DNA of 64,000 bases from positions 6,343,001-6,407,000 of the forward strand of contig CM020509.1 in NCBI GenBank assembly GCA_009823395.1, in the 5' to 3' direction. A model generated the notes under the pieces. The model was not told where the DNA came from. It did no database searches and worked only from the letters and a program-made list of their open reading frames with translations. The translations under genes and the position numbers were made by a program. Below, in pieces: positions 48,375-62,138 of the stretch (position 1 is the first letter of the stretch; every line of letters starts with the position of its first letter). Source of the stretch: Thamnaconus septentrionalis (lineage: Eukaryota > Chordata > Actinopteri > Tetraodontiformes > Monacanthidae).

Positions 48375-51300
48375 GAGGCACACTATGCCGTGGATCTACT
48401 TTTAATGTGATTAGAAAAGCGTCTTTCTAGCTGATATTAACACAACCACAACCACACATATTTTATTTATTTGTATTATAAGTAAAAAAATCTATTATTT
48501 TTAAGGCAAAACAAGCTGTTACTGCCCTATGGATGGATAGATGGTTGATGGATGAACCTAGGAAAGCTTCACTGTCACAGCGCTCAACTTAACACACAAA
48601 CAAACCTATTTATGAAGGCAGTATAGCAAATATAACATGGCAAGACATAAACATGCCTTGAATGCAAACGAGCACAGAAGACAGAAGTGACGCACGATGT
48701 TGAGTCACTTTCATATTGGACACGTGACCACTGACGGTGCTGCTGCTACTGCGGCGCAGTAAACCTGATGCGCTGGGCGGACTGTTGCGCACGGGTGTGT
48801 TGAGGAAGTTGAGGCGCCTTTAACAAAGCTTGGAATGTCATTGGATGAATCTTCTGTTTGTCATTTTTAAAAATGGGCCAATTGGATTTGGTCTCTGCCA
48901 GTGTGGCCAGTGGGTGGATTATGGGTCCATGTGGTTTGTCTGACTGTGTTTTTGAAGTTGGAAGATTCCTTCCTGTTTTTGTTTGTATGCCGAATGGTGA
49001 ATTTTGAGTTTAGATTGATGGTTACATTACGCTCACGCGCACTTTGTCGACATTTTAGGAACATCGCTTTTATTTTGCAAAAAACTGTAATGGAAATGCA
49101 GCTACTCACGCTGGCCGTCGAGTTTCACGTGGATTTGAGTCCACCTGTATTTGTCTACGCAAACATTCAGTCCACCGCTCTCTAAGATATACAGATAATT
49201 GTCCGGTGAAATGGATTTCATTGAAATCATCATTCTACCACCGTGCCTTGTGCCTCACATAGCTAATAGTCATTAGATGGGCGTCATTAATTATGTATTT
49301 CCTGCCAGACTGAAAACCATTCGCAGCCGAGGGTTTCGTGCCAATGGATTTTTTTTAAAGGGCTATCTTGCCTCCCAACCCTCAATCCCAATGAAATGTG
49401 TGGAGTAATGAAGGGCTTCATTAACGTTTAAATTCTAAAATGACCCAGTGAAGTCCCGTCTTTGTCTCTAAATCACTGAGCTGCTTTCCCTGTGTCGTTC
49501 TCTTTTTTATGGATAGACGAGGGGATTTTGTGGGTTTAAGAAGAGGCCGCCAAAGTCGCCGAGTTGAGCAAGCTACTTATAATTATAACCAAGGGATTTT
49601 GGAAATACGCCACTACAAATTTTGGATATGTGTTGATTTGGATCCGGTTACTTCAATAATTCCAATATTGACAGAGAGACTTTGGCAGAAAAAAAGAAAT
49701 ATATGTATGAGTTGGCTGAAACGTGCTGAAAGGCCGCACATAAACACTTTCAGTTTCTGTCTTGTACACAGAGGATTCTCAGACAAAAGTTTAGTGCCTA
49801 TGGCTCTTTTTATGTGAGGAAATGGCTGCGTCCTTCCCTTTGCGCAGTGCAACATGCTGCCATCTTTTAGCAGCTCCTCCCCGACTGGCTATAATTGTTA
49901 TAGTCGCTATAATTTTGACGTTGCCAAATTAAAAGAAAAGAGGTTTTTCATTCGTAAGCCGACAGCCTTTTGCTTCATCCCTGACAGTTTTCTTTTGAAA
50001 GAGTGTTTTTCCTCTTGGAACTTGGTATTAACTTTCAGGCGACGGCGGTGGGAGGGAGTTTGTCTTTGATATTTATTAGCGTCATTACACAAACAGCGGC
50101 GCCCTACCGGATAAGGCGTGACGGAGCGGCAGAGAAGCGCTGATAGGGGGAGAATCCGGTGACTTTGCTCCGTTTTCTCTCGCTGTGCGAATCGATGACA
50201 GCCAACCGCGAGGCGAACAAAGACGCAACAAAGCCCCGTCGTTGAATGAAAGACGTTCTCACAGTGCAGCAGACGAGCTGCAGCATCAAATTAGCTGTTG
50301 TTTTGATTCTATCCTTAGCGCCATAATCAAAGCCAGAAGAGGATGAGTTGGACTGAAGAGAAGTGGGCTGTAATTAGACTATATTGGCAAGAGGGACACT
50401 GGGGAACAGTCAGTCTTATCTATAAATCTGTCAATTTCATCGGAGTATACAGTATAATCCCCCTCAAAAAATAACAACAACACAAAAAAACAATTACCGG
50501 TATATTTTTCTTTTATCCCAGAATGATTTTGCGGGTTTTCAACAAGCAGGATTTCTCCACTTCAGTTGTGTAGTTGCACCTTCTGAAACTGTCTCCAGGC
50601 AAACTGCGGAGCGTCGACCGTGTCGGCAGCCAACAACTTGACACCTGCTTGTTGTTGAGCCTAATTCAGACTAACAAGACTGATGAGCTGAAAAGTTGTC
50701 ACTCCAAAACACTTAATAGTGGAGTAGCCCTTTATAGCTGTTATACAAATATAATGGACATGATAGACTAATGTTTTGATACTAAATAGGAGCTAATGTC
50801 CAATTTGGTCTAATGTCGAGTGAAAATGGCCATACATTTGTGGCCATGGCTACAGTTTAGTAGCCGGCAGGTGTTGGGTCACATGCTACACTCAAACTCC
50901 AGTCATTGTAATTATGGAATCTTCCAGTTTCAAAACAAACCGGAAAGCCAAAGATGAAATCCTTGAAACCAGTCTCCAGGCTTCCTCTCAGGCTTTTGCC
51001 AACCAACCCATCTTAATTTGCAGTCGTTCCATACATGTGGAAGGTCCAACAAGCCATCAGTTTTACCAGGGAGGCTAAAGTCCAGCGTTTCAGCGGGACG
51101 CTGTGAACACCCTCGTAGTACAGAAACTATGGCAGAACCTCACCCTCTCGAGGATTGATTTCGGCGGGACTCGTCTTCGTGGATGACTTGGCGTTTCCTT
51201 GTAATTCGAGCCGCATGCTGGGGCTCACAGAGACGGGCTGTGCTGGCTGGGGTTTGGGCGTTTTGCTCATTGATGTGGGGAATTTGACATTTCACTGAGA

Positions 51301-52600
51301 CGCAAAAGCCCCTCGGACCGGCCCACCCTCTTCCTGGTTGGCTCAGTCACCTACTGCTTGCTGAGCTGATGCATTGTCACCGCTCACTCTGCTGGTCATG
51401 AGATGCCAGGGTGGAGGGAGGCGGTCGCGCATGAAATTTCAGCCACTGTGAGGTCTTGATGATTTGTAGGAATGCTACATATGTGAAATGGTGCAGTGTC
51501 TTCCCTTCTACCTGCTCGCCACCCCACAGAAGCTGTTGGGTTTCCAACTTTTCTATGCAAATTCTTCTTCTTCTTTTTTTTCCAGGTCTTAATACATTTT
51601 AACAAAAAAAAATAAGTAACTGGAAGACGGCCTCAGCTGCAGGGTGTGTGGAGTGTGGGTTTTCAAGAGGAGTGGATATTTAAAGGAGTTTTAAACACAC
51701 ATAGGCAAACACACTGTAGCTTTCCCAAGGGACTATGCAAATAAGATCAGATGGGTTTTTGAAATCCCATAATAAGATTTTTTTTCTCCCCAGACCAAAT
51801 ATTTACTTCTTTCCCCAGAAGGATGATGCATGTTCTTGCTTAAATATGCTCAGCTGGACTTTGCTGATGCTGTATTGCCAAAGTGTCGCACAGGCTCATT
51901 ATGTGGTGATGAGATGGATGATGATCTTTATCTTTAGAAGTCAAGTCAAAGCAAGCACATGTGTTTGGTTAATGATTTCCAAGAGCCAGAGCACAATTCC
52001 ACCCAGCTTGTAAATGAAAGACCTGACCTGACCTCTCTACTTGCCCGTCTATTGATCGCTGATCCGGTAATGCTATATTCCTTCAGGATAGAGACGTCGA
52101 TCCTCTGGCCAGACTGCAGTCAAGGCAGCTGCTGCATTTCCTTCGTTTGCTCAGATGAGACTTGAAGCTGCAGACATTTTGGTGACATGTCTGCACTTTC
52201 CTCTGCTCCGTCTTTGCAACAACTTTGGCTTTGCTTTTACATGGAATCAAAAGTTTTGGTTGTTGTGAGGATACTTCACAGTGTATGTGTGATCAGGTAG
52301 CTTTTTGCTAAATTGGTGTGATTGGTGTGTGGTGATGGAGTGATTATCGTCACCGACTGATTTTTTGGCAAATTGGAAAAATGCTACATTAAAAGTGACT
52401 GCATTCTGGAGCACTAAACCAAAAAGTGTTATATCTATAAAAATTCAGTAATGCTAATGTCCTTGTAGCAGTGTGTAAACGACAGGGTCCAATTTACTGA
52501 TTTTTCTGATCTCTACAATTTAATGAGGGACTAATTTATCGGCAGTGAAGTCGTCCTTGGTCATAAACTAACAAAGAAGAGACTTGAGCCTAACTGAATG
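48375..52600. other. Non-coding; one regulatory-like patch
   Basis: No supported gene. A short ATGG/ATAG run lies near 48530-48557. A unique patch at about 49200-49450 carries GTCATTAATTATG, TAATAGTCATTAG and CTTCATTAACG motifs and may be regulatory. The 102-codon frame at 49509-49817 has no recognisable domain. Confidence 0.45.
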
Positions 52601-53155
52601 GTGGAAAAGATGGAAATTGAAGGGCATGTTTGTAAGGTGGAAGGTTTTAGACCAAAGAGGCAGAAAACACAACTGAGAAGTTGGAGGGGAGAGGAGTTGG
52701 GGACGCAGAATTAAGTGGAAAAAACAGACTTAGTCAACAAAACAAGAAGCATCCGTCAGGCGGTGTCACACAAGGGGCAACTCGGCAAACAGAGCGAACG
52801 CAAAGAGCAAGGGTGTGAAGAGAGGTGACGCACAAGGTGAGCACCTGAGAGGTGGAATGGGAAATGACAAACTGGGAACTCAGACAAAAGGGGGAGAAGC
52901 GACAGCAACAACAAACAACAGAAAAGTCGACGCAGAGACAAAAGAAAGTTCTGGCTGCGGTTCGACTCCTGTTGACAGCAGTCACGTTGAGGAGGCGCCC
53001 GCAGATGTCTGGCAACCGTCGCTCATCAAGCCCGGAGACAGCGGAGTCGTACCATTGCCAGGAACTAGAAACAAAAGATCTGCTGTGAAGCACTTACTAC
53101 TTGACTGAAATTGAGGAGCATTTCCTTTTTTTTTCTCCGAAGATAACGCTGTGGG
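52601..53155. other. Purine-biased region with overlapping frames
   Basis: The plus strand is A/G-rich and keeps frames open on both strands for about 100 codons (plus 52815-53108, minus 53093-52734). Neither protein shows a domain I recognise. I see no start context, splice sites or conservation evidence. It could be a decayed retroelement or chance. Confidence 0.3.
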
Positions 53156-53170
53156 TGTAGAGGGCGCTGG
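53156..53170 (+). promoter_or_regulatory. CTCF-like half motif, forward
   Basis: TAGAGGGCGCTGG matches the 3' two-thirds of the CTCF consensus on the plus strand. The 5' bases (GGTG) deviate from CCAC. A weaker match than the one at 35.0 kb. Confidence 0.3.
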
Positions 53171-53628
53171 TGTGTATCACCATCCATTCATTTATGTATC
53201 ATTTATTTAGTTTGCTCCTTTGACATGGACAGAGCACGGTCGTAACATTTCTGTCAATCTTCCAGCCGGATGTAGCCACAATGCTCGCCAAACACTTGGA
53301 GCGTGTGAAAGCTTTCCCAAAAAGTCCGGGAATAAAAAAATAAAAAGAAGAAGCTCGTCAACATCAGGTAGCAGGTGCAGGCGTGCTGTTTAGCATATCC
53401 AGCCAACGTCAGGTCAGTTGTCGAGATCAGCGGTTCTTATCTGGTGGAGTCTCAGGACACACATTGTTTTACTTGTAATGAAGTTGCGACCCAAATTTAT
53501 TCCACAGCACTCACATTTATTCCACAAAAATAAAATTGCGAGCCCACTTTCTGTCATGTCCAGTAAATACATTTTTGAAATTACTGAATTGAATTGTGTC
53601 CTGAAAAATAAATGCCCAACATGTTCAC

Positions 53629-54159
<531 letters not shown>

Positions 54160-54796
54160 TTTTTTTAGCTTTTTTTAGCTTTTTTTTTACTGTTATTTTA
54201 CCGAGTTTCAAAACAAATCTAACCGAGAGCATCTGACTTTGTGGCATTTTGTTTACTGCCAATTTCTTAAACTATTACGCAGCCAACGTACATCTGTGTG
54301 ACTCAACCCTGAGATATTTAGATGCATCAGACCTTCGGCTTTTGGGGTATACGTATATTTTTCGTTGCAATCAAGAAAAGGCTTTTTCTCTCCCTGCTGC
54401 TGTCGGTGGCACTCAAGGAAAGCATAGCAGACTGTGCATCAACACATGTTAAGCCAAAGCACACTGGAAGAAAAAAAGGGGTGGGGAGCAGCGTTTTGTG
54501 TACTTCTTACAATTCATGTTTTCTGGTGCTTGAGGAACATCCAATTCACATCCCCCCACTGAGGAGTTCATCCTTTGTGCACAGCAGTAAATCTCTGCCC
54601 GGCTCGTCTGGAAGCCATTCAGTGCACAAAGACTTTCCAGAGTGGCGGCCGTTTCCTCGGGTTGCGCTGAGCAGGAGACATGGCGGCAGACCTACATTTT
54701 AGCTTTTACTTACTTTTTTTTTTCATGGCTTGTTTTACAATATAGAAAAAAAGGTGATGAAGAAAAGCAAGCAGGAGTTTTTTTTTACCTTACAGA

Positions 54797-55113
54797 CACC
54801 CTGCCAACCTGAGAGAACTGGAGCAGTTTGCCCACAAGCAGGAGGCCAAAGTACCTGTCGGCAGGTGCAGAAGTCTCATTGAGAGTTACAGAAATCGCCT
54901 GATTGCCTCAACAGGGTGGGCAACAAAATATTAAGTTAAGTGCACTGTCATTTTTGTCCTGGTCAGTTTGTTTCATGACTTGGTTTTTTACAGTTATTCT
55001 GTTGAACCACATTTTTTTTTTTTTCTTTTGGTGAGTTTCAAGTTATTTCCCTGACCATTGTGGGTTTTTCCTTCCTTCATGGAATGGTACCAACAGTTTT
55101 GTCCACGTCTGTA
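54797..55113 (+). mobile_element. Tc1/mariner 3' fragment with transposase end
   Basis: 54797-54934 encodes 45 residues and a stop: the C-terminus of a Tc1-type transposase, beginning HPANLRELEQF and including RCRSLIESYRNRLIA and WATKY. The 'L..R..SLI.SYR.RL.A' ending is typical of Tc1/mariner transposases. Downstream is about 180 bp of 3' sequence ending in the terminal inverted repeat, GTACCAACAGTTTTGTCCAC then GTCTGTA at the TA target. The 5' TIR and the catalytic D,D,E part are missing, so the copy is inactive. Decay is modest. Confidence 0.82.
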
Positions 55114-58100
55114 CATTCATACGTATACATACTGTTGTAGTGCATTGATTGGGAGCAAAGAAAAGAAAGGACACCAAAAAACAGCCCTCTATGCTAATGT
55201 GAAATGGCAACCAGGAGCTTTTTTTGTTGCACAAAGCAAAGCACGAATCAATAAGCAGGCTGGAGGTTTAATATGTAGTCAGAGGCAATTCAACTGCCGG
55301 CCTCTCCGTGTCGACTTCTCCACTTCAAGATATTTGTATTAAAGATGATTAGAGTCACAGTTATCTTTAATGATTGCACATCTGCGATCACTGCATGCTA
55401 GTGAGTGTGTGTTAGTTTCTCGTTGGAGTTTCTTTTTGTTCTGAAATCGCTGACCTGAGTTGCGTTAATGAGAGGAGGTCACAGGGAAAACTACCAGCGG
55501 ACATCACCTCAGCAGGTCAGTCAGCTTCCAGAGCTGCTTGTGCAAGAAAAATAGCGTCAAAAACATCCACAGATGCGCATCCACAGGGAGGAACAGGGGG
55601 GGGGGGTATTTTTTTGTTTTGTAATGTGGTGCTCACAGAGTGTGTGCATCGCAAGAAGTCTGAAATGAGTCATGCACTAAACATAAGCTGGATAAACGTC
55701 AGCGAAGTTTATTCAGACCACAATAGCTAAACATTCCTGCAATAAAATAGCAGTCGTTAATGTTGTAGCCTTTGGCTTCTTTACCATGACTCAAAATCAT
55801 TTGTATTTGTTTAACGGCTCTCTGCAAGTGTAGCTGTTAGTGCTAATCAAACAACGTGCACGGCAGTCGCTAGCCTTGTGGATGACGCCAAGAGTCGTTC
55901 TATATGGGTTGTGTGAATGACCATGCATCAGCGACTGCGAGTGACCCCGGTCCTCTTTTCCCAGTCCTGTATGTGTTGCACCATCCCTGAAAATCCGAGC
56001 CCTGAATGATTTATTTCCTGCAGGGTTTATTTTTTTGGCGGGTTCGAGGTGGGGGAGGGCGGAGTTCTGTCTAACCCCGGACTCTAATGATTGACTGGAA
56101 CGCCACCATGTGAAAGGGGTGGTGTGATGCAAGTTTAAGTGCCAGTTGGGAAAGTGAGTGGAGTGGAGTGGAGTGAAGGGCTTCATCACCCCATCCAGGT
56201 TTGGGGCCATCATAAAATATGAGACTGCTGCTGTGGTCTCCAGGGCCAGCAGAAAAGTCTGATGTAAGAGCAGTGGTCAGCGCAAAGGAAGTTTTCACTG
56301 AAAGCATAATGGATTTTCAGGTAGGCGAAAAAATTGGAATCCATCGAGCGACATGTCTGGTCTTGCAGGTGCAGTTCTGCATATTCACTTTACCAATATT
56401 TCTTGAAAGTCTGTCTGGGCCTTTGAAAAGTGAAAACACAGAAATTCTGTGTTCAAACAAGCAGCTTGGATATCATTTAGTTTGTGACATCACAAAGGGC
56501 ACTGGCACTTTTGACCCCAGTCAGTAGATGGTTTGAAATATTAGCCCTCATGTTTTCTCTGCTTCCAAATGTGGAAGTTCCATTTTAGCGTCATAAAGTT
56601 TTGACAGGAAGCTCCAGTATTTTTCCAAGGAGGGTTAAAACAAAGGGTTAAACACAATGTTTTCTGAACACCCACAGTGATTTTTGGATAACTTGCAACA
56701 CAAGGCTGGAATTTGGGCCTGGAAATAAGACAATCTCAACGCGGGTGTTGGAGGTGGGTTTCAGATAACATCAGGTGGTTGCACTGCACATGCAGGTCAG
56801 GAAGTGATTCCAAACGGATGAACTCTGCCGAAATGCACACATTTTTTTTTCTGTTTATGGAAACGAGTTCCCACAGTTGTAACTCAAAAAGACGAGAAAT
56901 GTATAAAGTTTACAGAGGAACAATGGCAAGAAAGGTGTAATTGTTTCAAGTCTGGGGGAGCTCATGCATGCGGTGACCACTTTGTGAAAAACAAGGCCAC
57001 TTCTGTAGCTATTTAACATAGCGTATTCTGCAAAATATAAACAGATACTGAACAAAAGTGGCACTATAGTTTTATAAATGTAACATTAGGATGTCACCCC
57101 AAACCAGCAGTTTGTTCAAGAGCATTTGTATTTTGCGGAACGCTTTAAATCTCTTTGTTTCCAGCATTGCTAACGGTACCACGGTCTGTTTATCGCTTTG
57201 CTGTTTATTTTCTTTTGGCTGTCCGAGTGCCGTCGGTTGAGGTAATTTGTGATGTAGAGCACCTCCATGCCAGGCAATGCACTCAACTCGCTAGAAAAAT
57301 CTGTTTTGTGTTGGTTTCCCGTCCAACATGTCTAACATGTCTGGTAATCTTTTGCTGATAACTACCACGTCCAGGTCCATCTAAGGCCTTGGCTCACACA
57401 CTTGCCTCCATTCCAGCCGCCGTTCTTCGCTTCCTGCCCCTCCAACCCCCTGCCCTCCCCCCACTGATTTTCAGCTCGCCATCTGGATCACATGACTCCA
57501 ACTGAGCCATGTGAGAGATTTGTCAAATCGCCGATAGAAATTTAGCTAAGAGGCTTCGCGGCTGACTGTAAGCCGAACCCTTTCTCTCCAACTCTGTCAA
57601 AGAGAAGGTGCCCTTTCACCGAGAACACGCTGAAAGACAGCCAACAAATGAAGATGCCCCACACAAAGGTCACACGCTTTTTTTTTTTTTTTTTCAAAAA
57701 AGGCACATAAGGGTAAAATATCCCACTGCCTTCATGCGGAAAGTCAGAGGCTGGTAGCTGAGTATCCCGACTGGGCCGCCTTTCTTTTGCAGACAGGTCA
57801 TTAGTGCTATCCAGGTCTCAGATGCTGAGAAAAATAAATAAATAGATAAATCAAATGACGTGCCGCTTTTCAAGAGTGCATCCATCCAAGTTTGTTTGTG
57901 GACGTGCAATCCTGTTGTAATTTAGTCTGACAGGTGTCGGCGATGCCTCGCTCCTCCCAGAAAGCACAGCGGCGCTGTGTTGTGACGCGCAGACCTGCAA
58001 AATGAATCCTGATAAATAAAAATGACGGGTCGTGGGGGGGGCGGGGCGATTATGCATCCAGTCTGCAGGGGTCATCGGTCTGATCTGCTGAACTGGAGGG

Positions 58101-58198
58101 ACCGTGAGTGACGTCGACGGCATCGTCTTGGCCGTACACAGAGAGCCAAGGTCTTCACACTGAGCACGGATTTTGACCGAGAGGTGGGGGCCGTGGAG
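55114..58198. other. Non-coding, nothing distinctive
   Basis: Unique DNA with a G run near 55598-55607, a (GAGTG)n run at 56155-56175 and a T run at 57678-57695. No recognisable gene. Confidence 0.5.
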
Positions 58199-58252
58199 AG
58201 GCACTGTCATGTTTGATTTGGATTTATGCAGCCAAGGTAGTGTTTGTTTTTG
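58199..58252 (+). repeat. 54-bp dispersed direct repeat, copy 1
   Basis: Matches 59503-59556 at 49 of 54 positions without gaps. It contains TGTCATGTTTG and CAGCCAAGGTAGTGTTTG. A CTG-rich segment follows both copies within about 50 bp. Origin unknown: a local duplication or two pieces of one repeat family. Confidence 0.85.
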
Positions 58253-58293
58253 ACATCCTGCTTGTATAGAAAGAGGAGCCGGGGAAGGATGCT

Positions 58294-58294
<1 letters not shown>

Positions 58295-58339
<45 letters not shown>
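58295..58339 (+). repeat. (GCT)15 trinucleotide array
   Basis: Fifteen pure GCT (CTG) units. Polyalanine frames across it on both strands are microsatellite artefacts, as the flanks lack any domain. A CAG array in opposite strand sense lies 430 bp downstream. Confidence 0.97.
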
Positions 58340-58341
<2 letters not shown>

Positions 58342-58767
58342 CTGCCGAGCAAGCTTATTAAAAGCGGGATGGAGTGGAAAGGCAACAATGTTCTTTGAGA
58401 TCACTTTTTCACCTGCAAAAAAAAAAAAAAAAAAAAGGTCAACGTTTATTCATGTGGCACATCAACCCAAAGGTGACCAAAGAGCTACAAACAACATAGG
58501 CGCAAACAATTGCAATAAAGACGGGTATAAGATGTTGCAGCACTGCTGGATATCAGAGGACACTCTGAATAAATGAGTTTCAAGCTCGAGTTTAAAAAGA
58601 AAAAAAAAAAAAAAGCTTTGGCAGCTTCATCCAGGTGTATTTGTGTTCGACACCTACCTCGTGGATTAATGCACAGTATAATGTGTAGTATGATGCATAT
58701 CCTCTACAGTTGTTAAAAAAAAATACAATTCATTAAAAATGTGCCAGGTCTGACTTTAAACTGTGCT

Positions 58768-58827
<60 letters not shown>
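58768..58827 (+). repeat. (CAG)20 trinucleotide array
   Basis: Twenty pure CAG units. It is complementary in strand sense to the (GCT)15 array at 58295-58339, so the two can pair as a long interrupted inverted repeat. Confidence 0.97.
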
Positions 58828-58829
<2 letters not shown>

Positions 58830-59015
58830 CTGACCTTGCCCCACTTTTATTTTTTTGTATATAAATGGCAGCACGCACACCGTCAGACTGACCTCCTACG
58901 GACTGTCAGTCCAACGAAGCCTCATTAAGAACGGACTGCGTGAAGAGGTTAGATGCTGTCGGAGGCTCCCAGCTCCTCTGCCCAGTGTGTGAACATCACA
59001 GCCTGTCACTGATAA

Positions 59016-59018
<3 letters not shown>

Positions 59019-59091
<73 letters not shown>

Positions 59092-59126
59092 AGTATGTGT
59101 GTGTGTGTCTGTATGTGTGTGTGTGC
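59019..59126 (+). repeat. (GT)n microsatellite, compound
   Basis: Pure GT for 72 bp to 59090, then CAGTATGTGTG and CTGTATGTG interruptions up to 59126. Confidence 0.96.
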
Positions 59127-59502
59127 ATTTAGGAGACAGTGGATGCGCTGTACATATAATGGGACAGAATGCCCTTTGGCTAAATGGAATAATTACAATG
59201 AAATGTCATCATGGAATGCATAAATCCCTAGAATGAATTTGTTATGTACTTACTTAGGGTGATCTTGTTGCAAGTTTTTGACCACTGTAGTATTTTAAGC
59301 TCAATACCCTGAAAACGGAAACTATGAGCGGCTAGAAACTTGCGTGGACGGCATCAAATTGTTGACCTTTTTTTTTTTTGTTGTTGTTGTTCACTATAGA
59401 ATTAGCAAATACTTGGCTAGAAATCTGATATTTTGTTTCTGTCATGACAGACTTTCAGAATGTTGCAAGGTGTGCATGTTTGACAACACAGGTGTGAGGA
59501 GC

Positions 59503-59556
59503 AGGCAATGTCATGTTTGGTTTGGATCAGTGCAGCCAAGGTAGTGTTTGTTTTTG
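59503..59556 (+). repeat. 54-bp dispersed direct repeat, copy 2
   Basis: Partner of 58199-58252, offset 1304 bp. It is followed by GCTGCTACGCTGCTACGCTGCTGC (59580-59604), a degenerate CTG-rich segment echoing the pure array beside copy 1. Confidence 0.85.
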
Positions 59557-59609
59557 GAGCAGGATGTTGCTGTGAAGGTAGCTGCTACGCTGCTACGCTG
59601 CTGCACCCT

Positions 59610-61200
59610 TCTGCCCTTCCAAAAAAAATAAATCAATGAATAAAACCGATAAAAAATAAAAAATAAACCCTCCAGGACACATCAGATTTTTCCCTCTGTT
59701 TACACCCATCAATAAATGCTCTGGGTTGGAGGTTTCTGTTAAAACTGATTCTTTGTTGGACCTTCCACAAGTCTGGTAGGGACCACTGCTGAAAAATATC
59801 AATCTTTACACTCCTGTTCACTCCCAACAGTCATGCAAATACTTTTGCTGCAGGGGGAAAAAAAAAAAAAAAGAAAATCATGAAAACAATAGTGTGAGTC
59901 TGCCTGCTAAGTCTGATGCCATCCAGAATGAGTGTCAGTGACGTGACTGACATGATTTTGATTGGCTGTCCAAGTTCGGATCACCCATCAGTCCATCTTC
60001 TAAAAGTGACTCCTTACATTATTCGCCAAAGGTACAGCAGGGTGACAATTTGAATGTGCACCTGAGTTAGATTATTTAAATTGTCACTACTTTCCTATAG
60101 TTTTGCTTCCTGGTTGTCAACGGACACTAATGCACGTAGTTTTGCTCTAAAAATAGATCGGCCTTGCCTGAGAGCAAACATGAACTCTTGTTTCAAGGCA
60201 ATAACTCAAACCATCATGTCAGTTGACTACACACTGTGAAAGTAGCTCAATCTTAACGCATATTTCTATTACAAAAAAAAAAAAAAATGTTGTGTAAGAA
60301 CAGGATCCGTTTAAAATGTCAATATCATAATCAAAACTTTGTAGTAGGAAAGGTGGGCAGCGCAGCGGCTGCTTTCATGTCCCAGTCTACGAGTCTGTTC
60401 CAAACCTTTCTCCTAACTTTAGAAATAAGCTCCCTCTCATCGGAGTTGCACACCAGTGATTGGCTGCTCCATATGTTTGTTTGTTGTTTGCTTTCGACCG
60501 GAGAGACCGTCTCTGAGTACCTTTGATGTGAGGACTGTCTCTGATTCGAAATGGGAGCGTCAGGCACTGGTGGGCGTCCCGGCTGACTTATCCCTTATTC
60601 AGTGTTATTGGAGCCTCATCCTATCACATGGCAGAAAACAAAATCATAATTAAGGACATTTGTTGTGGGGATTCAATTTTCATTATAGCGCGGGCCAGAG
60701 AGAAGGTGGGGGGGTGGTGGGTGGGGTGCGCTTGAGTGGAAAATGTTCCGGCAACAACAGTGTCATAAAGGACGACATGGCCGATGTGAGGTCCACTGTG
60801 AGCGGTGCCGGGACAGAACGGCTCTCCAGCCAGCGATAATCAGCTTTGTACGCGATGTCGACACGGAGCGTTAAGGCAAATTGCACTTTGATTCCGGCAA
60901 GGCTGGCACAATGCTGATTAAGGGAGCCGGGGCGCAGCGCAGTCGAGCGGGCCGCCGTTCCCCGCGCGGCTTCAGACAAACAAATCAGGGTGCGTAAGCT
61001 GGTTAACGGTGACCTGGTGAATTAGGGATTAAATAGTCCAGGGTGCTTAGGGTGCGTTCTTTCATCGCCCCCTTACCCCAAGTCCGGAGCTCCCGGTCAG
61101 TTACGTCATTGGAGCAAAGCGACCCACACCCAAAGCGACAGAATTTTGAGGTTCGTAAAGTCGGCACGACCTCAAGTGGGCGGCTCCTGTTATTAGTGCT
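59610..61200. other. Non-coding; CpG-bearing later part
   Basis: A-rich runs near 59861-59871 and 60272-60286. 60330-61160 is unique, partly CpG-bearing sequence with a G-rich run (60704-60726). Minus-strand frame 60979-60683 stays open through the GC-rich part without a recognisable domain. Possibly regulatory. Confidence 0.4.
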
Positions 61201-61209
61201 CACAAATAA

Positions 61210-61500
61210 TATATATGTATATATATATATATTTTTTTTTTTGTAACAAGTTACATGTAACGTTACATAATTTGATTACAAAGTAAAGATACTGTTGAAT
61301 CTCAAGACACATCTGATGGTATGTAGCACTTATCAAATAGCAGCTGGTGCTGGTGGGACATGCCGACCTTCCGCTGGTATTACTGGACACTGTCAGGTCT
61401 AAACACTTGAGAACATTCATTCAAAATAAGGAAATGTAATGAAATGTAATTAGTTACATTACTTTGATAAAGTAACTGCAATCGTTACACTGCTATTAAA
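61210..61500. mobile_element. Unclassified interspersed repeat, copy 2
   Basis: Shares a 31-bp identical core (61442-61472) with the copy at 16362-16392. The left part begins, after an AT run, with GTAACAAGTTACATGTAACG, a TTAC/GTAA palindromic motif of the same style. The two ends are separated by about 160 bp of unrelated-looking sequence, so this may be a longer copy of the same non-autonomous element. Confidence 0.5.
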
Positions 61501-62061
61501 CCTTCAAACACAGACACCCATAAACTGACATCCATGCAACTAAGCAGACAACACAGTCAGTTCCTGGCCACTGCTTGTTCTCAGCATCAGTAACGTTTAA
61601 TTGGCTTTATTTGGGGCATTCGCGGTGCCTAAGAATCGCACGCAGAGCCAAAAGAGGCAGGTGGCGACGGTAACAGGGAGCTTAAGTCACGCTTGGCCGC
61701 GGCTTTGAGTCTATTTTTTGTTATCTGTCTCGTCAGGAGCACATGATGCGGTGTGCACGCGTGCCGACGAACAGCAGGAATACCTGCAGGCTTTGAGAAA
61801 TGTTTTGCCCGCCACAGTAATGAGACGGGAAACCTTAACGTCTTCCTCTTTGCCCTTTTTTTTTATTTTAAAGAAAAATGACAAAGGCCCCCTGTCGCCT
61901 TGCGATCGTGGTTAATCTATTCCGCCCACACTCTGGTGAGAAATGCATTATACAACCCGCGGTATGGTTGACGCTGTGGGTTCAAAGCAGTGTTTCAAAA
62001 CCGTATGATGGCATTCTACTCTGTACGTCGACTGCATTTGAAAAGCAAAGACCACAGACAT

Positions 62062-62063
<2 letters not shown>

Positions 62064-62102
<39 letters not shown>

Positions 62103-62138
62103 AGGCAAAGCAAGATTTTTTTTGTCATCATGCATTCA

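Noticed and set aside
58244..58576. Polyalanine protein frame across the CTG array
   Set aside because: The alanines come from the (GCT)15 array; the flanks carry no recognisable domain, and the complementary strand gives polyalanine too.
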